Assembly: GCA_017464475.1 (NCBI GenBank)
Contig: JAFTZQ010000025.1
Location: 1 to 44,403 of the forward strand
From: Paludibacteraceae bacterium
GTDB taxonomy: Bacteria; Bacteroidota; Bacteroidia; Bacteroidales; Paludibacteraceae
DNA: 44,403 bases
Direction of reading: 5' to 3'
Part shown: positions 16,253 through 23,776 of the stretch, one piece after another
Position numbering within the stretch: position 1 is the first letter of the stretch
Layout of the letters: every line of letters begins with the position of its first letter
Translations under genes and position numbers: made by a program
The notes under the pieces: generated by a model
What the model saw: the letters and a program-made list of their open reading frames with translations, nothing else
Databases searched by the model: none
What the model was told of the DNA's origin: nothing

Positions 16253-16825
16253 TTGAATATTGACGCAGACATATTACTATGGATCAACGGTCATTCGGCA
16301 CCGTGGCTGGATAGCGCGATGTGGACGATCAGCCGCGCGAAGACTTGGATTCCGCTCTATGTACTGCTGGCGGGGTTGATCGCATGGAGATACCGCTCTT
16401 GGAGAACGGTCCTCTTGATCTTGATCGGTTTTGGTATAGCGGTGGGGCTTAGCGACTGGCTTTGCAGCGGGCTGATAAAACCGCTTGTGTGCCGCTTGCG
16501 TCCGACCCACGAACCGGCGCTCGATCCGTTGCATTTGGTGAACGGATACACGGGCGGAAGATACGGTTTTTGCTCCTCGCATGCGGCGAACACGATGGCG
16601 TGCGGATTGCTATTCAGCTTGCTGTACAGAAACAAAACAGCCACCGCAAGTCTGATGACCTGGGTGGCTCTGAATTGCTATAGCCGAATGTATCTCGGGG
16701 TGCATTACCCCTCGGATATCATTGTTGGTCTGCTGATTGGGGCGCTGTGGGCGGTGCTTGTCTTTGCCGCATTAAGGTATTGGCTCCGCGTGGACGTCGA
16801 GGCTGCTCCGCCGGGTGGTTCATAA
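16253..16825 (+). CDS. PAP2 family phosphatase, membrane bound
   Basis: 190 residues from a TTG start at 16253. Five to six transmembrane segments carry the PAP2 catalytic motifs: KPLVCRLRP (Lys76, Arg83), SSH (108-110) and SRMYLGVHYPSD (Arg145, His151, Asp155). Such enzymes remove phosphate from lipid phosphates at the outer face of the inner membrane, often undecaprenyl diphosphate, or phosphatidylglycerol phosphate; the substrate cannot be fixed here. The last 107 nt overlap the end of the convergent gene, but all catalytic motifs lie before the overlap. Confidence 0.88.
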   Translation: MNIDADILLWINGHSAPWLDSAMWTISRAKTWIPLYVLLAGLIAWRYRSWRTVLLILIGFGIAVGLSDWLCSGLIKPLVCRLRPTHEPALDPLHLVNGYTGGRYGFCSSHAANTMACGLLFSLLYRNKTATASLMTWVALNCYSRMYLGVHYPSDIIVGLLIGALWAVLVFAALRYWLRVDVEAAPPGGS

Positions 16826-17126
16826 ACCGCTCAAACTCCTCTTTCGTCAGGAGTCGTTTCAACTCGTCGTAGATGGCTTGCATGCGTTCCATGTTCTCCG
16901 CGCGGCTCAAACCCTTCTGGCGATACTTGGCATACTTCAGGTGCATACGATAAATCGTGTCAATGCGCACTGAGTCGTGAATACCCAACTCGCGCACCAA
17001 CCGTGTGGTCTGCGTCAAAGCCTCCTCCTCGGGCGTACGTTGAGGACGTTCACCGGCAGGCTCTTGTGCCCATAAACCGCCCGACATGAGGGCGATAAAT
17101 AGAATAAAAGATAGTTTTTTGAACAT
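16719..17126 (-). CDS. Small secreted protein of unknown function
   Basis: 135 residues from the ATG at 17126. A Sec signal peptide (MFKKLSFILFIALMSGGLWA) is followed by a mature part of about 115 residues with two probable helices (LTQTTRLVRELGIHDS and RAENMERMQAIYDELKRLL) and a Pro/Arg/Gln-rich tail. Predicted periplasmic. It resembles the small secreted helical proteins of Bacteroidota (DUF4890-like), but I cannot confirm the family. Its 3' end overlaps the PAP2 gene by 107 nt tail-to-tail. Confidence 0.7.
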   Translation of the reverse strand: MFKKLSFILFIALMSGGLWAQEPAGERPQRTPEEEALTQTTRLVRELGIHDSVRIDTIYRMHLKYAKYRQKGLSRAENMERMQAIYDELKRLLTKEEFERFMNHPAEQPRRPRGANTLMRQRQAPPTAPQSADQQ

Positions 17127-17139
17127 AATTATAGGTTGT

Positions 17140-17155
17140 CCTAGGTACACCTAGG
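17140..17155. promoter_or_regulatory. 16-bp perfect palindrome between divergent genes
   Basis: CCTAGGT-AC-ACCTAGG lies in the 55-bp gap between the secreted protein gene (minus) and the LolC/E-like gene (plus). A dimeric regulator site for both genes is plausible. No TAnnTTTG element is clear on either strand here. Confidence 0.5.
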
Positions 17156-17181
17156 TATTCGTAAAATTCGCTACAAAAATC

Positions 17182-18432
17182 ATGCCGAAGATACCCGAAA
17201 TAGCGCTGGCAATGCGACTTTATTTTTCTGCCGAAGAAGAGGGACGTCATTCGCGTCCTGCTATTCGCGTTGCGTTAGCCGGAATGGTGGTCGGCGTGAT
17301 GGTCATGATTTTGACAATCTGTATCGTTGTGGGATTCAAGCAGACGGTGACCCAAAAGGTAGCGGGATTCGGTGCGCATATACAGGTAGTCTCGTTCGAC
17401 AATAACAACACGTACGACCTTCAACCGATCCCTGTGTCGGACTCGCTGTTGACGAAACTGGGGCAGTATCCCCATGTCGTAGCGGCGGCGCCGTTTGTGA
17501 CCAAACCGGGCATGCTCAAGACCGACAGCGCGTTTCACGGCATGGTGTTGAAGGGCACGGACTATTGGGCTTTCTTTGCGCATAATTTAGTAGCAGGCGA
17601 GTTACCCGTCGAACCCAATCAGGTGCTGCTCTCCCGTGCGGTGGCGAGTGAACTGCAATTGGAGGTGGGGGATCCGGTCTTTGCTTATTTCGTGGATGAG
17701 AATGATGTGCGTGCGCGGCGGTTTAGTATATCGGGAATATACGAGACCGGTTTTTCGCAGTTTGATGACCTGTTCGTCGCAGCGCCTCTTGAAACTGCGC
17801 AGCGACTTTTGATGGTCTCTCTTCCTGCCGAAGGCGAGGAATCTTATTACTCCGGCGTGGAGATTCTGGTGGACGACACGCGCTATCTGGACGAAACGGC
17901 GGATCGCATCTATTTTGCTACGGTCAACCATCTGGACGAGGACGGATATAATGTATATTATGTGCAGACATTGCAGGAGCAGAACCCTGCTGTCTTCGCT
18001 TGGCTGGATCTGCTGGATATGAACGTAGTGGTCATTATTATCTTAATGCTTCTTGTAGCAGGATTCAATATCGTCTCGGGACTGATCATTTTGATCTTGG
18101 ACGGTGTGCAACTGATCGGCACCCTCAAAGCTCTCGGCGCTACGAATCGTTTCATCCGTCGTATTTTCCTCACCCAGGCTGCACTCTTGATCGGCAAGGG
18201 TGTGCTCTATGGCAATCTCATCGGATTCGCGCTGGCGGCAATTCAATATTATACCCATATCATTCCCCTTGATGCCGCTACGTATTATGTCTCGTATGTG
18301 CCGATTGCGTTCCCTTGGGGATGGCTGTTGGCGCTCAATATAATGACTATTATACTGTCTCTGCTGATTCTTCTTTTGCCCTCTATGATCATTGCGAAAA
18401 TCAGCCCTGCGAAAGTAATGCACTACGAATGA
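17182..18432 (+). CDS. LolC/E-type ABC transporter permease
   Basis: 416 residues. The layout is that of FtsX/MacB-like lipoprotein-releasing permeases: one transmembrane segment at about 27-50, a large periplasmic domain (about 55-275), then three more segments at about 278-308, 330-352 and 374-402, ending KISPAKVMHYE. The N-terminal amphipathic stretch (IPEIALAMRLYFSAEE) is typical. Proteins of this family extract lipoproteins from the inner membrane for transfer to the outer membrane; the ATPase partner is not encoded here. It overlaps the next start by 4 nt. Confidence 0.9.
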   Translation: MPKIPEIALAMRLYFSAEEEGRHSRPAIRVALAGMVVGVMVMILTICIVVGFKQTVTQKVAGFGAHIQVVSFDNNNTYDLQPIPVSDSLLTKLGQYPHVVAAAPFVTKPGMLKTDSAFHGMVLKGTDYWAFFAHNLVAGELPVEPNQVLLSRAVASELQLEVGDPVFAYFVDENDVRARRFSISGIYETGFSQFDDLFVAAPLETAQRLLMVSLPAEGEESYYSGVEILVDDTRYLDETADRIYFATVNHLDEDGYNVYYVQTLQEQNPAVFAWLDLLDMNVVVIIILMLLVAGFNIVSGLIILILDGVQLIGTLKALGATNRFIRRIFLTQAALLIGKGVLYGNLIGFALAAIQYYTHIIPLDAATYYVSYVPIAFPWGWLLALNIMTIILSLLILLLPSMIIAKISPAKVMHYE

Positions 18433-19274
18433 AACTGCAAACAATAGTAGATATCAAGCCATCGGAATGGCAGATCGGGTATGAGGACCGGATCCTCATG
18501 CTGGGTTCGTGTTTCGCGGACGAGATGGGGGAGCAGATGCGCCGTCGCGGTCTGCATGTCACTTCGAATCCTTTCGGCACGCTCTATAACCCGCTCTCTA
18601 TCGCGCAAGCGATCAATCTTCAAATATCTGAATCTTCAAATCTTCCAATGATTAATCACGACGGGCTTTGGCATTCCATGGCGCATCACGGCGCTTTCTC
18701 CCGTCCGAATAAAGAGGACGCAGAGCAAGCCGTGCGCGGCTCTATAGAAACGATGCAAAATGCCCTCGCAGAGGCAACGGTCGTGATCGTCACTTTCGGT
18801 TCCGCGTGGGTGTATGAGATGGAGGGACACATCGTGGCTAACTGCCATAAAATGCCGGAGAGTTGTTTCTCCCGCCGTCGGCTTTCGGTCGATGAGATCG
18901 TCGAAGCCTGGCGTCCGATAGTGGACCGCTATCCCGACATACATTGGCTCTTCACCGTCTCGCCCATCCGCCATATACGCGACGGGCTGCACGAGAACCA
19001 ACTCTCCAAAGCTACGCTTCTGATGGCGGTAGAGCAACTCGCCTCCCTTGGGGGGAGGTCGAGTGGGGTTTCCTATTTCCCCTCGTACGAGATTGTGCTG
19101 GACGAACTGCGGGACTATAGGTTTTACGCTGACGATCTCGTCCATCCCTCTGCCCTTGCGGTCAATTATATATGGGAGCGTTTTACGGAGGTGTACTGCA
19201 CGCCGCAGACCAGAAACCAAATGCAAATAGAGTTCAAACGATGGAAGCAAGATCGGCATATTCCGTTGCATTAA
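18429..19274 (+). CDS. GSCFA domain protein
   Basis: 281 residues from the ATG at 18429, which overlaps the upstream stop (ATGA). The name-giving GSCFA motif is at about residues 26-30 (MLGSCFADEMGEQM); a DLVHPS motif near the C-terminus resembles block V of SGNH hydrolases. The family is common in Bacteroidota and proteobacteria, and its substrate is not established. The gene contains two inserted-looking segments: an A/T-rich stretch of ATCTTCAAATCTTC type (18614-18650) and a CCTCCC/GGGAGG palindrome (19042-19058), both like intergenic repeats. Confidence 0.9.
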   Translation: MKLQTIVDIKPSEWQIGYEDRILMLGSCFADEMGEQMRRRGLHVTSNPFGTLYNPLSIAQAINLQISESSNLPMINHDGLWHSMAHHGAFSRPNKEDAEQAVRGSIETMQNALAEATVVIVTFGSAWVYEMEGHIVANCHKMPESCFSRRRLSVDEIVEAWRPIVDRYPDIHWLFTVSPIRHIRDGLHENQLSKATLLMAVEQLASLGGRSSGVSYFPSYEIVLDELRDYRFYADDLVHPSALAVNYIWERFTEVYCTPQTRNQMQIEFKRWKQDRHIPLH

Positions 19275-19288
19275 ACCCTAAAAAAATC

Positions 19289-19318
19289 AATCTGCATGAA
19301 AAAATGCAGATTTTTTTT
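19289..19318 (+). terminator. Intrinsic terminator after GSCFA gene
   Basis: AATCTGCAT and ATGCAGATT flank a 6-nt loop and run into eight T. The end of the T run also supplies the TTG of the next promoter. Confidence 0.85.
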
Positions 19319-19347
19319 GCATATATCAAAAATTATTTGTACTTTTG
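19317..19347 (+). promoter_or_regulatory. Promoter of the five-gene envelope operon
   Basis: TTG (19317-19319), 20 nt, TACTTTTG (19340-19347), then CGCGG. The first gene starts at 19387. Confidence 0.8.
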
Positions 19348-19386
19348 CGCGGAAAAATAGTTTATTACTTTTAATGGAAAAAACCT

Positions 19387-20034
19387 ATGAGCGAATTTAA
19401 TGACATTAACAGCAATGCTTTCGGTAATTTCGAGGGTACTGCAGCAGAGGAAGCCAGCCCTGCCGATATCTTCGGTAGAGCCGAACAAGCACCTGTTACC
19501 CCAACACCTCCGGTGGAGCCTGTAGAACCAGTTATGGGACCGAAAGGGTCCTTTGAGCCGAAAGACCCTGCGGAGTTTAAGGGCGAACCGGATAAGAAGG
19601 ACAATAAGAAGTTCCTTTGGATCGGTATAGGAGTGGCGATAGTGGCGATTGTCGTTTGTGCCCTTCTGTTCATGCCGGGAAGCAAAGAGGAGCACTCTCC
19701 GGAACCTGCGGTAGAGGCAGTAGTGCCTGTGGAAGAGCCGGCAGCCAAAGTGCAAGCCGCCCAGCCTGCGGAGCAACCCGCTTCAAAGCCTGCGCAGACG
19801 AGCAATAAGTTAGACTATGGTCAGTGGTCCGGTGCGTGGAAGGGCGGAAAACCGAATGGAGTGGGCACGATGCGCTATACCAAATCGCATCTGATCGACT
19901 CCCGCGATCCGCAACATCGCACCGCCGAGAAAGGCGACTATATCATCGGTGAGTTTGTGGACGGCAAGTTGGTACAGGGCGTGTGGTACGACTCCGCCAA
20001 TAATGTGAAGGGCAGTATTATTATCGGAATGTGA
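19387..20034 (+). CDS. Single-pass membrane protein with C-terminal MORN-like region
   Basis: 215 residues. A long acidic, Pro-rich N-terminal part (1-72) would lie in the cytoplasm, followed by one transmembrane segment at about 76-96, an Ala/Pro/Glu-rich linker (98-140) and a C-terminal MORN-like region (YGQWSGAWKGGKPNGVGTM ... GEFVDGKLVQGVWY), usually a short beta-hairpin repeat that binds lipid or protein. The role is unknown. It is the first gene of an operon with four secreted proteins, so the MORN part may contact them in the periplasm. The stop codon overlaps the next ATG (TGATG). Confidence 0.75.
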   Translation: MSEFNDINSNAFGNFEGTAAEEASPADIFGRAEQAPVTPTPPVEPVEPVMGPKGSFEPKDPAEFKGEPDKKDNKKFLWIGIGVAIVAIVVCALLFMPGSKEEHSPEPAVEAVVPVEEPAAKVQAAQPAEQPASKPAQTSNKLDYGQWSGAWKGGKPNGVGTMRYTKSHLIDSRDPQHRTAEKGDYIIGEFVDGKLVQGVWYDSANNVKGSIIIGM

Positions 20035-20834
20035 TGCGCTGGAGCAGTAGCATATCGGCTCTCTTGCTGTTGCTCGGGCTGAGCGTCCGAGCGGCAGGAA
20101 TGCCTTGCGCTACTGACCATCCGCAGATATGCGATTTCCTGGACCGGTATATCGCTTCCTTGCGTGCTTGGAACGAACCGAACGTCTCCGTTTATCAGAA
20201 GATGTACGACGATAAGTTCGTCGTTCTGTCCGGCTCTATCGAAGCGCTGGATGCTGCTACGGATACCACGGCTTTTTCCCTCCGGCGGTATGATGACAAG
20301 GCGTACGAAGTCACATGGGCGAATGGCGCTGATACCCTCCTGCGTGCCACTTTCCCCATCTCATACGAACTGATCTTGGGACTTTCCCTGCCGGAGATAG
20401 AGAAGCAAATGCCTTCCCGCATTGCGGCGGCGCCTGCACGCAGCCGAAGCATCGACACCGTTCATTTCCCGGAGATCAACCTGCCTTCGCCTTCCGCGCT
20501 CGATACTACTATCCTTCGCCTCTTCTGCGGAGAGGAGAGAAAGAACTATCTGCTCCAAATCACCCAGTCCCTCTATGGATTCAAGCAGACGCGCTATACC
20601 GTCTCTTTGGAGCAGTGGCTCAATTATCTGGCGGCAGAGCAGATGAGCTGTTTCGCCGCCATCGAGGAGGAGTCTGCCGAGAGCCTGCGAGTGCTCGTCA
20701 TTGCGCAAAACAACGATTTGGCATACCGGCATGTCCTCTCTGTTTGGATTCCGATGAAGTACCTTTCTATGGACGAAGGAATACTGGAAGCAAACCTTAC
20801 GGCATTTGTACCGACCCATAATATCAAACAATAA
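20034..20834 (+). CDS. Secreted protein of unknown function
   Basis: 266 residues from the ATG at 20034 (a GTG at 20031 is directly upstream). It has a signal peptide (SSISALLLLLGLSVRAAG) and a mature region of about 240 residues. The N-terminal part FLDRYIASLRAWNEPNVS...KMYDDKFVVLSGS resembles an NTF2-like fold start, but I cannot confirm it. Predicted periplasmic or outer membrane associated. The gene is translationally coupled to the MORN-like protein gene by a 1-nt overlap. Confidence 0.7.
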   Translation: MRWSSSISALLLLLGLSVRAAGMPCATDHPQICDFLDRYIASLRAWNEPNVSVYQKMYDDKFVVLSGSIEALDAATDTTAFSLRRYDDKAYEVTWANGADTLLRATFPISYELILGLSLPEIEKQMPSRIAAAPARSRSIDTVHFPEINLPSPSALDTTILRLFCGEERKNYLLQITQSLYGFKQTRYTVSLEQWLNYLAAEQMSCFAAIEEESAESLRVLVIAQNNDLAYRHVLSVWIPMKYLSMDEGILEANLTAFVPTHNIKQ

Positions 20835-20846
20835 AACCCTGTTACT

Positions 20847-21803
20847 ATGCGAAAATATCTCTTTTCTATTTTGATTTTTCTGCCCGTCCTTGCGATGGCG
20901 AATGTGCAACTCACTATCTCCGACGGCTTGGACGACGAAGCCGTGCGTGCGAAGATAGAGCGCGATCTGTCTGCGCTGCTGACCGAGATCAACGATGCCC
21001 AGAACAATGGACGCGCACTCAATTTAGCTGCTTTCCGGCTCACGCCCTCGATCCAGCTCTCCCTTTCTATGCTTTGGGAGAATGCGCCGTTCGTATGTAC
21101 TGAGGAGACTATTTCGGAGCGCTGTATCACGACCGGAACCGGATACCAGATCCGTAATATCCCGCTGATGATGAAACCCCGCGAGGACCGCTCTTTCAAC
21201 GAGCAGGAGTACCAGGAGGCTGTCGTCAGTTTCGACACCCGCGGAAACATGGAGTCTTTCTATCTCTCTCTCAGCAATAATCTCTACCAGGCGGTCATTA
21301 AATCCAATAAACAGATCACCGACCTGCGCCGCCGTCAATTGATCCTTGACTATGTGGAGCAGTTCCGTACGTCCTATAACACCAAGGATATCAATTTCCT
21401 GGAGCAGGTCTTTTCGGACGATGCGCTTATTATCACCGGCAGAGTCATCTCCCGCAAGAAGGACAATATCGCCCTGCCCGATAAGATCGTCTATAAGAAG
21501 CAGTCCAAGCAGGAGTATCTGACTAATCTCCGTCGGACGTTTGCCAACAATGCTTATATCCGCGTCACGTTTGACGATATCAAGGTGCTCCGCCATCCCG
21601 TGAATCCGCATTTCTACGGCGTTACGCTCCACCAGGGCTATACATCGTCCCGCTATCACGATGAGGGATACCTCTTCCTCCTCTGGGATTTCACCAACGA
21701 GAACCAGCCTCAGATCCACGTCCGTACGTGGCAGCCCGACCAACTCAACGGTTCGCGCATTCCGGACGACGAGATTTTCTCGCTTAATGATTTTGATATT
21801 TAA
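20847..21803 (+). CDS. Secreted protein, probable NTF2-like domain
   Basis: 318 residues with signal peptide (MRKYLFSILIFLPVLAMA). Residues about 165-310 look like an NTF2/SnoaL-like domain: a first helix RRQLILDYVEQFRTSYNTKD, then INFLEQVFSDDALIITGRV, and strands ending in a Trp-rich segment (YLFLLWDF, IHVRTWQPD). NTF2-like folds bind small ligands or proteins; no catalytic function is inferred. It is the third gene of the operon, 12 nt after the previous stop. Confidence 0.72.
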   Translation: MRKYLFSILIFLPVLAMANVQLTISDGLDDEAVRAKIERDLSALLTEINDAQNNGRALNLAAFRLTPSIQLSLSMLWENAPFVCTEETISERCITTGTGYQIRNIPLMMKPREDRSFNEQEYQEAVVSFDTRGNMESFYLSLSNNLYQAVIKSNKQITDLRRRQLILDYVEQFRTSYNTKDINFLEQVFSDDALIITGRVISRKKDNIALPDKIVYKKQSKQEYLTNLRRTFANNAYIRVTFDDIKVLRHPVNPHFYGVTLHQGYTSSRYHDEGYLFLLWDFTNENQPQIHVRTWQPDQLNGSRIPDDEIFSLNDFDI

Positions 21804-21820
21804 TCGTTTCTATAAAGCCT

Positions 21821-22906
21821 ATGAAAAAAATAACTCTCTTATTCTTCGCCTTGTGTTCCCTCGCGCTATACGCGCAGGAGGAGACCATGGCTGTGGTTTC
21901 GTTTAAACAGGATCTGCAGGACCTCGCTGCCCGTACTGCGCCGCGGTTTGACATGGACAGCGACCTCTGTGCGCTGGTTAAGATCCAAGTCCTCTGCGAG
22001 GATCCGATCACCTTTCAGGGCAGTTATATCTTAGGACCCGCAGAAAAGCACCAGAATGAATATTGGGTATATATGGCGAAGGGAGCGAAGAAGGTTTCGG
22101 TTTCTCATCCCCGTTATGAGGTGTTGCCGGTGCTCTTTGCCGAAGCGTCTTCCGGTGAGATCAAATCGCTGGAGATAGGTTCGACATACCGGCTCGTCAT
22201 TTCTGTGCCGGAGAAGGAGGTGGACACCGTGCTGGTAGCCGAGTCTTTTGAGGCAAAGCTGGAAGAGGCAAGACGCCTGTATAAGGACCGCTTTGAGCAT
22301 TCCGACTCGGAGTATTTCCGCAAGGCGGCAGGCATGTACGACGCGGCGATGAAGCATACCGACTGCCCGTCCGAGATGTTGCAGCCTCTGCAGGAGGAGT
22401 ATGACAATATGCGGTATATGCGTAAATTCACCTTCCTCCATGAGAAAGCGAACCGCATCGCCTCGGAACAAGCTGCCACGTATGGCTATAACTCGGATTC
22501 GACTTATCACTACCTCCAGTTGGCGTATAAGGCTGCGCTCAAACTTTCCCAGAAATACCCGCAGTCCAAGCCTTTCAAACAGATGGCCTCTGCCGCGCAG
22601 GAGAAACTCACTTCCCATCCGCTCGGTCAGACCACAAAGAAAGTGACCGTTACCAAGTCCCGTCCTTCCGCTCATGGCATGGTGCGGCTCTATAAATCGT
22701 CTATGGCGCTCAATACCATCTCCATCTATGCTTGTAAGGAGGCTAAACCCAAATCCAAATCGCCGAAGAAACTCATTGGCTCTGTGCGCGCCGACGGGTC
22801 TTATTCTGTGATCCTGCCGGACGGATATGACTATATCATCTTTGACGGCGAGAAGACGGCACATCTTGTCCCCGCTGCTGACTCCGAAATCAACATTACT
22901 TTATAA
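21821..22906 (+). CDS. Secreted protein with helical repeat-like centre
   Basis: 361 residues with signal peptide (MKKITLLFFALCSLALYAQ). The first 120 mature residues look beta-rich (LCALVKIQVLCEDPITFQG, YWVYMAKGAKKVSVSHPRY), recalling PEGA-like modules; the centre (about 145-270) is helical with TPR-like pairs (YFRKAAGMYDAAMKH, YHYLQLAYKAALKLSQKYPQ); the end is a beta-rich domain (FYSVILPDGYDYIIF region, PEGA/carboxypeptidase-like). Probably a periplasmic scaffold. Same operon as its neighbours, 17 nt after the previous stop. Confidence 0.7.
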   Translation: MKKITLLFFALCSLALYAQEETMAVVSFKQDLQDLAARTAPRFDMDSDLCALVKIQVLCEDPITFQGSYILGPAEKHQNEYWVYMAKGAKKVSVSHPRYEVLPVLFAEASSGEIKSLEIGSTYRLVISVPEKEVDTVLVAESFEAKLEEARRLYKDRFEHSDSEYFRKAAGMYDAAMKHTDCPSEMLQPLQEEYDNMRYMRKFTFLHEKANRIASEQAATYGYNSDSTYHYLQLAYKAALKLSQKYPQSKPFKQMASAAQEKLTSHPLGQTTKKVTVTKSRPSAHGMVRLYKSSMALNTISIYACKEAKPKSKSPKKLIGSVRADGSYSVILPDGYDYIIFDGEKTAHLVPAADSEINITL

Positions 22907-22929
22907 ATCCTTATAATTAATAAAATCCT

Positions 22930-23748
22930 ATGAAAAAGATTTTTTCTTACCTTCTTTTGGCTACTGTAGCCATGTTCTCCATTCAAGTGTCGGCTGCGAA
23001 GCCTAAAAAAGAGAAAGCTCCCTATGTATGGGATTGGGATGGTACCCGAACCGGAAATCAGACGTTTGACACCTATCTGGACGATGTGACGAAGATTTGG
23101 AATGAGATCGAGGTGTACGAGAAGACGTTCGCCAAATTTACGTACCATGTAGATACGATGGCTTACAATAACAAGTATTATCTGCTGGCGTACATGACCG
23201 ACTCGGCGGGCAATATCGTTACTCGTTCGCAGGTAAACTGGCAGGTCTATCACTCTGTCCTTTCGGCTACGAACATTGTGCTGGATGCCACTACGGCTTC
23301 TCTCTCTACTGCTACCGCTACGTTGGAGTTGCCGAACCTCGGACTCAATGCATTTACTTATGCCAAATATATCAAAGGCGGTCCGATGGTCATTGCCAAA
23401 GGTATGAAAGAGATCGGCGCGATTGCGAAAGTCAATAAAGCCAATGCCAGGTCGTGGAAGGCGATGAAGACCGCAGCCGTTGATCCGGCTACTTTCGGTT
23501 GCTTCGATGAGGAGACGGTGAAAGCGATGAACAAATGCTGTTTCTTCAAAGAGGTGGTAGAGACCGATCCCGAATATACGGCGATCGAGTCTGTGCAGGC
23601 GACCAAGACGCCGGAGGAGCTGAAGGCAGAAGCCGATCGTATCGGTAACACCTTTGCTGAGGCTACTATCCTGCCGGAGGACAAGAATCAGAGTCTTGAC
23701 GACGAGTCCTTTGACGAGTTGGATACAGAGGAGACCGAAGCAGCATAA
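22930..23748 (+). CDS. Secreted protein of unknown function
   Basis: 272 residues with signal peptide (MKKIFSYLLLATVAMFSIQVSA). The mature part starts with a basic stretch and WDWDGTRTGNQTFDTYLDDV, has a Thr/Ala-rich segment (ASLSTATATLEL) and ends in a very acidic tail (DDESFDELDTEETEAA). No family recognised. It is the last gene of the operon and is followed by a bidirectional terminator. Confidence 0.7.
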   Translation: MKKIFSYLLLATVAMFSIQVSAAKPKKEKAPYVWDWDGTRTGNQTFDTYLDDVTKIWNEIEVYEKTFAKFTYHVDTMAYNNKYYLLAYMTDSAGNIVTRSQVNWQVYHSVLSATNIVLDATTASLSTATATLELPNLGLNAFTYAKYIKGGPMVIAKGMKEIGAIAKVNKANARSWKAMKTAAVDPATFGCFDEETVKAMNKCCFFKEVVETDPEYTAIESVQATKTPEELKAEADRIGNTFAEATILPEDKNQSLDDESFDELDTEETEAA

Positions 23749-23750
23749 AA

Positions 23751-23776
23751 AATGGAGCCGTGTGGCTCCATTTTTT
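23751..23776. terminator. Bidirectional terminator between envelope operon and valS
   Basis: ATGGAGCC and GGCTCCAT enclose GTGT, with A run before and T run after, so the hairpin can serve both convergent transcripts. valS ends at 23777. Confidence 0.9.
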
